64,000 nucleotides of DNA from VAZQ01 sp036557705 (GTDB taxonomy: Bacteria > Pseudomonadota > Alphaproteobacteria > Rhizobiales > Xanthobacteraceae), in NCBI GenBank assembly GCA_036557705.1, contig DATBHB010000096.1:1-64000 (forward strand), in the 5' to 3' direction. Made by a program: the position numbers and the translations under genes. Shown piece by piece: positions 51,459 through 59,008 of the stretch. The first letter of the stretch is position 1. Every line of letters starts with the position of its first letter. Below the pieces are notes generated by a model, which saw nothing but the letters and a program-made list of their open reading frames with translations, was not told where the DNA came from and searched no databases.

Positions 51459-52643
51459 ATGCGAATAGCGCACGTCGTTCCCAGTTATCTGCCGGCTGTG
51501 CGCTACGGCGGCCCAATTTTTTCCGTCCATGCTCTGTGCCGCGAACTGTCCGCTCGTGGGCATGAGGTCGAAGTTTTCACAACCAACCTGGACGGGGCGG
51601 GCGTGAGCGCGGTGCCGCTCGACAAACCGCTGTCCGTGGATGGCGTCAAGGTCCGTTACTTCTTTGCCGATGTATCGCGCCGGCTGTCGTGGTCTCCGTC
51701 GATGGCGCGCGCGTTGAAGCGGGAGCTTCCCCGCCTCGATGCCGTCCATATTCATACGATCTTTCTGTGGCCAACCTGGGCCGCGGCGCGGATTGCCACA
51801 CGGCACGGTTTGCCGTACGTGCTGTCGCCGCGCGGCATGCTGGTCAAGGATCTGATCCAACGCCGCAGCCGACTTGCCAAGTCGGTCTGGATAAAGCTGA
51901 TCGAGCGGAGAAATCTCGAACGCGCGTCCGCCATTCACGTCACCTCGGAAATCGAGACCGCCGAGCTTCAGCGCTTCAACTGGCATTTGCCGCAGGTCAC
52001 TGCGATTCCGAACGGTGTTGATGTGTTGCAGCCTGCGACCGCCGCGGAGCCATCGGACGATATTAAGCAGGTCATGGCGGAACAGCCGTTGGCTCTGTTC
52101 CTGGGCCGGATCAGCTGGAAGAAGGGACTGGATCGGCTCCTGCACGCGCTCGCCCGTACCACGACCGCCAGGTTGGCTATCGTCGGTCCCGACGACGAGC
52201 ACCTTGTGCTAAAGCTTGCTCAGCTCAGCGAACAGCTGCAGATCCGAGATCGCGTCAGTTTTATTCCGCGCGTGGTGCGAGGGAGCGACAAGGATCATCT
52301 GTTTGCCGCGGCGCGCGTATTCGTCTTACCTTCCTATTCCGAGAACATGGGCAATGTTGTGCTCGAAGCCATGCAGCGCGGCGTACCGGTCATTACCACT
52401 CCCGAGGTCGGCGCCGCCGAGATTGTGCGTGAGGCCGGCAGCGGGCTTGTCGTGGACGGAGAGCCGGAAGCGCTTGGCAGCACCATTGAGCGGCTAATCA
52501 AAAATCGTGCCCTGGCCGAAAGCATGGGGGCTGCCGGAAAGCGGCACGTCACTGAGCACTACACGTGGGCACAGATCGCCGCCCGAATGGAGCAACTATA
52601 CGCAAGGATTATCGGCGAAGGGGCACGTCGACGCCGTGCTTGA
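51459..52643 (+). CDS. GT4 glycosyltransferase
   Basis: A 394-residue GT-B enzyme beginning MRIAHVVPSYLPAVRYGGPI at 51459. The in-frame extension of 15 codons overlaps the polymerase gene and is rejected. PYVLSPRGMLVKD, ALFLGRISWKKGLDRLLHAL, LAIVGPDDE, and FVLPSYSENMGNVVLEAMQRGVPVITT show the full GT4 signature. The VLSPRG segment is common in EPS transferases that act on mannose or galactose acceptors, but the donor is not determined. Confidence 0.9.
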   Translation: MRIAHVVPSYLPAVRYGGPIFSVHALCRELSARGHEVEVFTTNLDGAGVSAVPLDKPLSVDGVKVRYFFADVSRRLSWSPSMARALKRELPRLDAVHIHTIFLWPTWAAARIATRHGLPYVLSPRGMLVKDLIQRRSRLAKSVWIKLIERRNLERASAIHVTSEIETAELQRFNWHLPQVTAIPNGVDVLQPATAAEPSDDIKQVMAEQPLALFLGRISWKKGLDRLLHALARTTTARLAIVGPDDEHLVLKLAQLSEQLQIRDRVSFIPRVVRGSDKDHLFAAARVFVLPSYSENMGNVVLEAMQRGVPVITTPEVGAAEIVREAGSGLVVDGEPEALGSTIERLIKNRALAESMGAAGKRHVTEHYTWAQIAARMEQLYARIIGEGARRRRA

Positions 52644-53502
52644 CCAGATTACACCCGTGGTTCTGACCGCTGACGAGGGACCCAATATCGCGCGCACGCT
52701 TTCGCATCTCACCTGGGCGAAGGACATCGTGGTGATCGACAGCGGTAGCACGGATGGGACGCGCGCAATCCTGGCCCGCTACCCGAAGGTGCGGGTGTTC
52801 ACGCGGGCGTTCAAGAGTCACGCCGATCAATGGAATTATGCTGTCAACGATACGGGGATTGCTACGCCGTGGATTCTCCGCCTCGACGCTGATTATCAGC
52901 TGAGCGATGCACTGGTTGCCGAGCTATCGCAGCTGGCGCCCGATGAGACGGTCAGCGCGTACCGGCTTCATTTCGACTACGCGATCTTTTCCCGCCTGTT
53001 GATTTCATCCCTGTATCCGCCGAACACTATCCTCGTCCGCAGGGGTCGATTTTCGATATACGACAGAGGACATACGGAGGGATGGAAGATAGACGGAGCC
53101 GTAAAGGCGCTCCGCAGCTGCGTCATCCACGACGATTGGAAGCCGGTGGACCGTTGGCTTCTCTCACAGGCCCGCTACATGCGGCGAGAGCTTGATTTTG
53201 TTCGCCGCAACAAAGGCGGGCTGCGCAATTGGCTGCGGTCGAGACCGCCCCTGATGCCGATCATCGTCTTCTTCTATTGTCTCTTCGGAAAGGGATTACT
53301 GTTCAACGGCCGCGCGGGATTGTTCTATGCCTTACAGCGCACGGTCGCAGAAGCGATTCTCTGCCTTCTTGCGCTTGAACAAAAGCTGATGGCCGCCGCA
53401 AATGCATCCCACGAGGCTTCCTCTCGGACTGAGAGGAAGGGAGAGGCGGCGCTTGCGGCACGCGGCTCGCCACCCTCAGCACGTGATCCAACCTCATCGT
53501 AA
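52636..53502 (+). CDS. GT2 glycosyltransferase, WaaE-like
   Basis: A 288-residue enzyme from a GTG start overlapping the previous stop; the longer in-frame start lies inside the upstream gene. VVLTADEGPNIARTLSHLTW, DIVVIDSGSTDGTRAILARY and PWILRLDADYQL supply the GT-A core with DxD. The HADQWNYAVN segment and a short hydrophobic stretch near residues 205-225 are like WaaE/KdtX-type beta-1,4-glucosyltransferases. The Ser/Ala/Arg-rich C-terminus (SHEASSRTERKG) is low-complexity. Confidence 0.85.
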   Translation: MLDQITPVVLTADEGPNIARTLSHLTWAKDIVVIDSGSTDGTRAILARYPKVRVFTRAFKSHADQWNYAVNDTGIATPWILRLDADYQLSDALVAELSQLAPDETVSAYRLHFDYAIFSRLLISSLYPPNTILVRRGRFSIYDRGHTEGWKIDGAVKALRSCVIHDDWKPVDRWLLSQARYMRRELDFVRRNKGGLRNWLRSRPPLMPIIVFFYCLFGKGLLFNGRAGLFYALQRTVAEAILCLLALEQKLMAAANASHEASSRTERKGEAALAARGSPPSARDPTSS

Positions 53503-53511
53503 CCCAGTTCA

Positions 53512-54699
53512 GTGCGCATCACCATCGTACTAGGACCGTTCTTCCCGATCCCGCCTGTTATCGGGGGGGCCGTCGAGAAGGTCCACGTACAACTCGCTTC
53601 CGCCTACAAAGCGGCGGGACACGAGGTTACCATCATATCACGGCGATACCAGAATTTTCCCTTCTATGAGGCCATCGATGGCGTTAACCATCTCCGTATT
53701 CCTTCCACGGACCGATCCTCGTCGCTGGTAGCTAATCTATTCCTAGACTTTGTATATGCCGTGCGGGCTTTGTTTTTTCTACCGCGATCGGACGTGACGG
53801 TAACGAACTCATTCTGGCTTCCGCTTCTCCTTCATCGCCGAACGGCAGGGAAGATCTACGTCCACGTCGCTCGGTTCCCGAAGCATCAAATGGGTCTGTA
53901 TTTCCGGGCGGATCGACTCCAGGCCGTATCACAGGCGATCGCGAAGGCGATAATGGCGCAGGCGCCGTCCCTTGCGGACCGTGTGGTTTGCATCGGCAAT
54001 CCAGTCCCTGAGGCGTACTTTGATGCGCAAACGGAAGCCGAAAGAAACAGAACCGTTTTATTCGTCGGGCGCCTGGCGCGAGAGAAGGGAGTGCATCTGC
54101 TGATCGAAGCGTTCGCTTTACTGATGCGCGACCCTCGGCGGCAACGACAGGAGTGGAAGCTTCGCATCGTCGGACCGCATGACGTGAGCCAGGGTGGAGA
54201 CGGCGACGAATATCTGAGTGAATTACGTGATCTTGCGGCGCCCCTCGGGACGGCTTGCGAATTCTTAGGCCCGATATTCGAGCAAAATGACCTGATCGCG
54301 CAATATAGCGCAGCTTCGATTTTCGCTTATCCGAGTGTAGCGGAAACAGGAGAGGCATTCGGACTGGCGCCGCTTGAGGCGATGGCCACAGGCTGCGCCG
54401 CCATCGTTTCGGACTTACGATGTTTCGACGATTTCATCGAGGACGGCCGCAGCGGAATGAGATTCGACCACAAGGCCCGCAATCGGGTCGAGCGGCTGGC
54501 GGCTGTCCTGAGTGGCTTGATGGCCAGCCGCGAATTGCGTGACAGGATTGCAGGGAACGGCCGCCGCGTCGCAGAAAATTTCAGGACCTCTCGTATCGCC
54601 GAGAAAATGCTGGACGATTTTGCCAACGCCGCTGCCACCGCACCCATAGCACTCTTGGGCTGGCGTCATAGCCGAGAGAAGGCGTGGAGCAGCGATTAG
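53512..54699 (+). CDS. GT4 glycosyltransferase
   Basis: A 395-residue GT-B enzyme from a GTG start. MRITIVLGPFFPIPPVIGGA opens the acceptor domain; KIYVHVARFPKHQMGLYFRA follows. TVLFVGRLAREKGVHLLIEAF and YSAASIFAYPSVAETGEAFGLAPLEAMATGC carry the donor-site motif. It is the last gene of the main transferase operon and is followed by a short hairpin at 54715. Confidence 0.9.
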   Translation: MRITIVLGPFFPIPPVIGGAVEKVHVQLASAYKAAGHEVTIISRRYQNFPFYEAIDGVNHLRIPSTDRSSSLVANLFLDFVYAVRALFFLPRSDVTVTNSFWLPLLLHRRTAGKIYVHVARFPKHQMGLYFRADRLQAVSQAIAKAIMAQAPSLADRVVCIGNPVPEAYFDAQTEAERNRTVLFVGRLAREKGVHLLIEAFALLMRDPRRQRQEWKLRIVGPHDVSQGGDGDEYLSELRDLAAPLGTACEFLGPIFEQNDLIAQYSAASIFAYPSVAETGEAFGLAPLEAMATGCAAIVSDLRCFDDFIEDGRSGMRFDHKARNRVERLAAVLSGLMASRELRDRIAGNGRRVAENFRTSRIAEKMLDDFANAAATAPIALLGWRHSREKAWSSD

Positions 54700-54714
54700 C
54701 CCTCCGCGGGGAGG

Positions 54715-54730
54715 GAGGCGTAAGCGCCTC
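54715..54730 (+). terminator. Hairpin after the transferase operon
   Basis: GAGGCG (54715-54720) and CGCCTC (54725-54730) form a perfect 6-bp stem with a 4-nt loop, 16 bp after the stop codon. No clean T-run follows, so termination strength is doubtful, though the location at the operon end is right. Confidence 0.35.
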
Positions 54731-54926
54731 ATATCAGACCGTGCCCGCCGTGTCGGCGCGCAATCAGTTACACAAGTCAAGACCGCCGCCGGAATTATTT
54801 TGATAACAAAGCAACGGCTGCTCGGTCGGGGCGCGATGCGACCGCTCATTGTTGCGGTCGCGAGGGCGGATGAAAGCCCCTTCTTGGCTTGCTTTGATAG
54901 GGCGCTCGATCTATATTGATCGATGA

Positions 54927-55187
54927 ATGGCGAAGAAAAGCCGACGAAAGCGCAGCAAGGAAGAACGGGTCCTGAGCAACGGGCGAAAGCGCGTCCTCGT
55001 GGTTCTGTTTATCCCCAGCGTCGAACGTGATGGAACGTCAGTGATCGACCAATCGTTTTGGGTGGAGGCGGCGCTGGAGATGTGCGGTCGCACCTTCGGG
55101 GGCGCGACCGCTTTCCCGAAGGCGAAGGGCATCTGGCGCGATGACGAGAGAGGCGGCACCCTCGTAAAAGACGAGCCGGTCGAGTGA
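54927..55187 (+). CDS. Conserved hypothetical protein, possibly shortened
   Basis: An 86-residue protein, basic at the N-terminus (MAKKSRRKRSKEER), then RKRVLVVLFIPSVERDGTSV and GRTFGGATAFPKAKGIWRDD. I recall similar sequences in longer alphaproteobacterial proteins of unknown function that continue after KDEPV with a second half. Here the frame ends right there, so the gene may be truncated. It overlaps the next start by four bases (GTGA). Confidence 0.55.
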   Translation: MAKKSRRKRSKEERVLSNGRKRVLVVLFIPSVERDGTSVIDQSFWVEAALEMCGRTFGGATAFPKAKGIWRDDERGGTLVKDEPVE

Positions 55188-55549
55188 AGACGCGGCTCGA
55201 TATGGACAAGATTGCGAGGGGGCTTGGCGCCGAACGTCGGGGCAAGATCCGCGCGCCAGGCGGGTATTTCGGAGCCTTGCAGCTCCTCGCCAACATCGAG
55301 GGCCGTTTCCACGTGCCCCCAGGCGGTGGCCGGATGACCGATCCCGTTTGGACCGAACGGCGTCTCGTCCCGCTCGCACCTCGTACCCTCAAGCGCCTCG
55401 AGGAGATCGCCGCCCAGGTACGGGCACGTGGGGGTGTGAGCCTCGAGCCGATGCAGCTGGCAGCGCTTCTCCTTGAGGAGAAAATGCAGGAGCTGAGCGC
55501 GCGCGAGGCCGAGAGCCTCGTGCGTCCCAAACAACGCGCCAGGCGATGA
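55184..55549 (+). CDS. Hypothetical protein in an overlapping mini-operon
   Basis: A 121-residue protein from a GTG start coupled to the upstream gene. IARGLGAERRGKIRAPGGYF and a helical C-terminal part (LKRLEEIAAQVRARGGVSLE, LAALLLEEKMQEL) suggest a small DNA-binding or adaptor protein. No family is recognised. Its stop overlaps the ATG of the 39-codon gene at 55546. Confidence 0.55.
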   Translation: MKTRLDMDKIARGLGAERRGKIRAPGGYFGALQLLANIEGRFHVPPGGGRMTDPVWTERRLVPLAPRTLKRLEEIAAQVRARGGVSLEPMQLAALLLEEKMQELSAREAESLVRPKQRARR

Positions 55550-55665
55550 GCACGCTTCGCTATTGGGAGCAGGGTCACACGGAGCCGGACCAGCCGGCGC
55601 TTATGGCAAGCTTTAAGCCGTGGAACGTCGTCAAGCCGCCCGGTGCCAAGAGAGCAGTTTTATGA
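55546..55665 (+). CDS. 39-residue protein, third gene of the mini-operon
   Basis: A very short gene: MSTLRYWEQGHTEPDQPALM, then ASFKPWNVVKPPGAKRAVL. Its ATG overlaps the upstream stop (ATGA), and its TGA overlaps the start of the DUF433 gene (ATGA at 55662). Both junctions having four-base overlaps strongly suggests a real, translationally coupled gene. The function is unknown. Confidence 0.5.
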   Translation: MSTLRYWEQGHTEPDQPALMASFKPWNVVKPPGAKRAVL

Positions 55666-55877
55666 CCGCGACGACATTTTCACGCATCACTATCGATCCA
55701 GCGGTATACACTGGAAAGCCTTGCATCCGAGGACTCAGGTTTCCGGTGGCGCGTCTTCTTGGGCTGATGGCCGCGGGAGATACGCGCGAGCAGATTCTCA
55801 ACGCCTATCCGTATCTCGAGTCAGGCGATATCGACGAAGCGCTGCGCTATGCTGCGGGCGAAGCGGCTTTTCGATAA
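55662..55877 (+). CDS. DUF433 family antitoxin-like protein
   Basis: A 71-residue protein with DUF433 hallmarks: ITIDPAVYTGKPCIRGLRFP and EQILNAYPYLESGDIDEALRYA. DUF433 proteins are small winged-helix proteins usually encoded next to a DUF5615 PIN-like toxin. No such toxin gene follows here, so this looks like an orphan. The start at 55662 is set by overlap with the preceding small gene. Confidence 0.85.
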   Translation: MTATTFSRITIDPAVYTGKPCIRGLRFPVARLLGLMAAGDTREQILNAYPYLESGDIDEALRYAAGEAAFR

Positions 55878-55880
55878 GCC

Positions 55881-56000
55881 CGAACCCCCTCACCCCAACC
55901 CTCTCCCCTTCGGGGAGAGGGAGCGCACCGTGTGCGCGGCACTGCTGTGCACCGATTACAAACACCAGCGATCATGCCGCCGCCGTCTTCAGTCTCGGTA
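55881..56000 (+). repeat. Repeat upstream of methyltransferase copy 1
   Basis: Starts CGAACCCCCTCACCCCAACC, contains an 8-bp CTCTCCCC hairpin with GGGGAGAG, and runs through GAGCGCACCG to AGTCTCGGT. It matches 58864-58981 closely. The end of this copy holds the last codons of higA. Confidence 0.8.
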
Positions 56001-56292
56001 TTTTTCTAATTTCGTGGGCCAGTTCGCGTTCGGCGCGCCAAGTGTCGTAGGCACCCTGCATGCGCACCCAAACCCCCGCGCCGTCACCGAACAATTTGCC
56101 GAGCCGGACCGCTACAGCCGGGGACACCGGCTTGCGCTCCGCCAGGATGTCGTAAAGGTGTTGGCGGGAAATACCGAGGAGTGCCGCGATTTCGGCCTTG
56201 CTCCTGCCGGTGGCCGAGATCACTTCGCGCAGCAATTCGCCCGGATGCGTCGGGCATCGGTTAGGATCGCGTTTGGCGGGATATTCGGCCAT
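55972..56292 (-). CDS. higA: HigA-type XRE antitoxin
   Basis: A 106-residue protein. CPTHPGELLREVISATGRSK leads into the helix-turn-helix (AEIAALLGISRQHLYDILAE) and PVSPAVAVRLGKLFGDGAGVW. This is the classic HigA pattern. It is preceded by the toxin gene with a 12-bp gap, the inverted order (toxin first) typical for higBA. It should neutralise HigB and repress the operon. Its C-terminal codons (PRLKTAAA) lie in the repeat shared with 58864-58981. Confidence 0.93.
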   Translation of the reverse strand: MAEYPAKRDPNRCPTHPGELLREVISATGRSKAEIAALLGISRQHLYDILAERKPVSPAVAVRLGKLFGDGAGVWVRMQGAYDTWRAERELAHEIRKIPRLKTAAA

Positions 56293-56304
56293 CGCCTTGG
56301 CTCC

Positions 56305-56583
56305 TCAATGGTATTGCTCGAAATCGACGCGGAACGCATCTCCGGAGTCGAACTCGAAGGTAATACACCACGGCCCGTTGACATGAACCGTGTACCGGGT
56401 CGGAACGAAGCCTTTCAGGGCGTGGAAATCAAACCCGGGGAGGCTCATCTGCTCCGGTGCAGTCGTGGCATTCAAGCGATCAAGACGGACCAGGATACGC
56501 CTGTGCATCTTGGCGTCGATCTTTGCGGTGCGGCCCTTCGCCCACAGCTCGGCCAGCGCCTTGCTTCGGAACGTCCTGATCAC
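56305..56583 (-). CDS. higB: HigB-type toxin (RelE superfamily)
   Basis: A 92-residue protein beginning MIRTFRSKALAELWAKGRTA, with ILVRLDRLNATTAPEQMSLPG, FHALKG and the C-terminal GPWCITFEFDSGDAFRVDFEQYH. The motifs ('F..k.Le.lw..g', 'l..L.g...g..s..v...wri.F.w..gda..V...dYH') are those of HigB ribosome-dependent mRNA interferases. It is complete and paired with higA. Confidence 0.93.
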   Translation of the reverse strand: MIRTFRSKALAELWAKGRTAKIDAKMHRRILVRLDRLNATTAPEQMSLPGFDFHALKGFVPTRYTVHVNGPWCITFEFDSGDAFRVDFEQYH

Positions 56584-56635
56584 GGGACGATGTAAGCTCT
56601 TAGCTGACTGATGTCAACTTGTTGCTGACAATTCC

Positions 56636-57529
56636 ATGACGCAGCATTCCAGCGCGCTCCGTCGCGTGTTGTCGCGGGTCTATGGGCGCGCGCGCCGCGC
56701 CTATGTCGGCTTCATCACGCGGGAGTTCCACAAGCTGCCCCCGCAGTCGGGCTCAGGCATGTACGGCGAGGCGTTTCGATTCTGCGCCGACGGCCTTGCG
56801 ACGATTCATAACTGCGACTTTCTGCGCGATCCTCGTTTCGCCGCCGCTTATCGCGCCGGCGAATCGACCGGCTCATGGAAAGGCTGGCCGTTACAGTGGC
56901 GGGCTCACATCCTTTGTTGCGCGGCCGAGCACGCCGCGCGGCTCCCTGGCGATTTCGTTGAATGCGGCGTCAATCGCGGCGGCAATGCGCGGATGATCAT
57001 CGAATACCTGCGGCCCAGCTCATCCTTCGAGACGCATCGCACAGCCGGTCGAGGCCCACCGTGCGATGCTCCTCAGGATGAGGTCGAGAGAGGCCGAGAG
57101 GCGTTTGCGTCCCGCAAATTCTATCTGCTGGACACCTTCGCGGGCTTCGCCGAACAGTACCTTTCGGAGGCCGAGAAGCGCGGCGTCGCGAACCATTATC
57201 GCTATTCCGATTGCCTGGCGGACGTGCAGCAAACGTTCGCGCCGTTCCCCTTCGTCGAGATCGTGCCTGGGCCGGTGCCGGACACGCTCTCGCGGGTGGC
57301 GGCGGAACGGATCGCGTTCCTGAGCATCGACATGAACTGCGTGGCGCCGGAGATCGCCGCAGCCGAGTTCTTCTGGCCGAAGCTCGTACCTGGTGCGCTG
57401 ATCGTTTTGGACGATTATGGGCAGAGTCGCCACTACGATCAGAAGATCGCCTTCGATCGATTTGCACAAGCGAAAGGCGTTCCCGTGTTCTCGCTTCCGA
57501 CCAGCCAAGGGTTGATCATCAAGCCGTAG
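56636..57529 (+). CDS. TylF/MycF-type methyltransferase, copy 1
   Basis: A 297-residue protein of the macrocin O-methyltransferase family. LPGDFVECGVNRGGNARMII is the SAM-binding region; KFYLLDTFAGFAEQYLSEAE and ERIAFLSIDMNCVAPEIAAAE with GALIVLDDYGQSRHYDQKIA give the metal/catalytic acids. It probably methylates a sugar hydroxyl. It is nearly identical to the gene at 59009 except for 13 extra residues (AGRGPPCDAPQDEVE region, about 136-150) encoded by a palindromic repeat that keeps the frame open. Confidence 0.88.
   Translation: MTQHSSALRRVLSRVYGRARRAYVGFITREFHKLPPQSGSGMYGEAFRFCADGLATIHNCDFLRDPRFAAAYRAGESTGSWKGWPLQWRAHILCCAAEHAARLPGDFVECGVNRGGNARMIIEYLRPSSSFETHRTAGRGPPCDAPQDEVERGREAFASRKFYLLDTFAGFAEQYLSEAEKRGVANHYRYSDCLADVQQTFAPFPFVEIVPGPVPDTLSRVAAERIAFLSIDMNCVAPEIAAAEFFWPKLVPGALIVLDDYGQSRHYDQKIAFDRFAQAKGVPVFSLPTSQGLIIKP
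57020..57083. repeat. 64-bp REP-like palindrome within the methyltransferase gene
   Basis: The arm TCATCCTTCGAGACGCATCGCAC is paired with a near-complement ending CCTCAGGATGAGG; a short spacer (AGCCGGTCGAGG) lies between. Copy 2 of the gene (around 59392-59415) retains the left arm and has lost the rest. The element is read in frame and contributes residues to the protein. Confidence 0.75.
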
Positions 57530-57598
57530 AAAGGCTCGCCCGCCCCCCCGAGGAGCCGCGCAGCTTGCATTCTGCATCTGATGCGCCATATCCGATGC

Positions 57599-57829
57599 AT
57601 GCGCACCACTCTTGAGATCGACGACGATGTGTTGGCGGCGGCGAAGGATTTGGCTGCAGCCAGCAACACTACTGCTGGCCGCGTCATATCTGACCTCGCT
57701 CGGCAGGCTCTGACGCGCACGCTCGACGTCGAGGAGCTTCCGGTCCGGGACGGATTTCCGGTTCTGCCGAGAACAGGCAAGGTCATTACCGTCGAATTTA
57801 TTAACAAGCTCCTGGAGGAGGATATCTAA
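57599..57829 (+). CDS. vapB: VapB-type ribbon-helix-helix antitoxin
   Basis: A 76-residue protein, MRTTLEIDDDVLAAAKDLAA then NTTAGRVISDLARQALT, the RHH fold of VapB antitoxins; the acidic C-terminus (INKLLEEDI) would occupy the toxin's active site. The start at 57599 is preferred because the beta strand begins there. It lies 4 bp before the PIN toxin gene. Confidence 0.85.
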   Translation: MRTTLEIDDDVLAAAKDLAAASNTTAGRVISDLARQALTRTLDVEELPVRDGFPVLPRTGKVITVEFINKLLEEDI

Positions 57830-57833
57830 GCGG

Positions 57834-58262
57834 GTGCGAGCGCTGTTCGACGTGAACCTCCTGATTGCGCTGTTTCAGCCGGACCACGTGCACTACCGCG
57901 AGGCACATGAATGGTGGCACGCCAACCAGAAAGCGGGCTGGGCATCGTGTCCGCTCACTCAGAATAGTTTCGTCCGTATTCTGTCACAGCTGAAACATGC
58001 GGGACCGACCACTGTAGGCGGCGCCCTCGATCTGCTGAAGCGAGCGACCGATACGCCGCATCACGCTTTCTGGCCTGACGACATCTCACTTCCAGACATT
58101 CGACGAATCGATCGCGAGCGTATCCTGGGGCCGAAACAACTCACCGACATTTATCTGCTTGCCCTCGCGGTCAAAAACGGAGGGAGCCTGGTGACCTTTG
58201 ACCGATCGATACCGATCGGAGCCGTGCGCAATGCCAAGCCGCAGCACATCATCGTGATATGA
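57834..58262 (+). CDS. vapC: VapC-type PIN-domain toxin
   Basis: A 142-residue PIN ribonuclease from a GTG start: MRALFDVNLLIALFQPDHVHY (first Asp), TQNSFVRILSQ (Asn-Ser-Phe-Val-Arg, subfamily typical), LTDIYLLALAVKNGGSLVTFDRSI with two acidic residues. It is normal length and complete. This is the second VapBC pair of the window and is of a different subfamily from the one at 35419-36224. Confidence 0.92.
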   Translation: MRALFDVNLLIALFQPDHVHYREAHEWWHANQKAGWASCPLTQNSFVRILSQLKHAGPTTVGGALDLLKRATDTPHHAFWPDDISLPDIRRIDRERILGPKQLTDIYLLALAVKNGGSLVTFDRSIPIGAVRNAKPQHIIVI

Positions 58263-58493
58263 TGATTTCTGAAAACTGCGCGCGGCGGCCCATCCCATTG
58301 AAAACCACTCTATGGGGACATGCGTCAACTTTTCGGGCCGTCGCCAAACAATTTGCCGAGCCGCACCCAAGCGGCAGGCTTGAGCCCGCCTGTTCAACGG
58401 TGCAATTTCACAGATGCCATGCCATATTGATCCTGAACCCACCTGCAAGCTTGCTGCAGGCTCAAAGGCCGTGAGGTGTGAACGGAGAGCTTC

Positions 58494-58796
58494 ATGGAAA
58501 ACGAGGTCTTGTGCGTAGCGCGCCGGCACGGCGAGGGCTGCGAGGCGTTTTGCCTCAACTTTGATCTCGCCGTTCAGGGTCGCTCCTTCGATGAAGTGCG
58601 CACACTGCTCAGCGAGGCGATCAGGACTTATATAGAGGACGCTTCGGCAGAGCCGGAACCCGGCAGGTCAAATTTGTTACGACGCGGCGTTCCGCTGCAC
58701 GTACGGGTGCTTTGGGCGTGGCGTTTTTTCTGGACTGCCTTTTCCGGTAAGACTCGTGACGGCGATTCCGTCTTCGGATTCCCGGTCCGCGCTTGA
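58494..58796 (+). CDS. HicB-like small protein
   Basis: A 100-residue protein. VARRHGEGCEAFCLNFDLAVQ followed by GRSFDEVRTLLSEAIRTYIED is the partial RNase H-like fold of HicB/DUF1902-type proteins. The C-terminal half (VRVLWAWRFFWTAFSGKTRD) is basic and aromatic. No HicA toxin is adjacent, so it is likely a solitary member. Confidence 0.65.
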   Translation: MENEVLCVARRHGEGCEAFCLNFDLAVQGRSFDEVRTLLSEAIRTYIEDASAEPEPGRSNLLRRGVPLHVRVLWAWRFFWTAFSGKTRDGDSVFGFPVRA

Positions 58797-58863
58797 GGTG
58801 TACATTTCACGAGTTTATCGCAAAATATCGAGGTGCATGGCTTTTCCCTTCACCGCCATGACC

Positions 58864-58981
58864 CGAACCCCCTCACCCCAACCCTCTCCCCTTAGGGGAG
58901 AGGGAGCGCACCGTGCGCGCGGCACTGCCGTGCCCCGATTACGAACACCATAGATCATGCCGCCGCCGAGTTTAGTCTCGG
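58864..58981 (+). repeat. Repeat upstream of methyltransferase copy 2
   Basis: Second copy of the 55881-56000 repeat: CGAACCCCCTCACCCCAACC, hairpin CTCTCCCC/GGGGAGAG, then GAGCGCACCG to AGTCTCGG. It is followed immediately by TGATGTCAACTTGTTGCTG, which in copy 1 lies about 610 bp further on, past higBA. On the minus strand it still encodes PRLNSAAA-stop, a remnant of the higA C-terminus. Confidence 0.8.
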
Positions 58982-59008
58982 TGATGTCAACTTGTTGCTG
59001 ACAATTCC

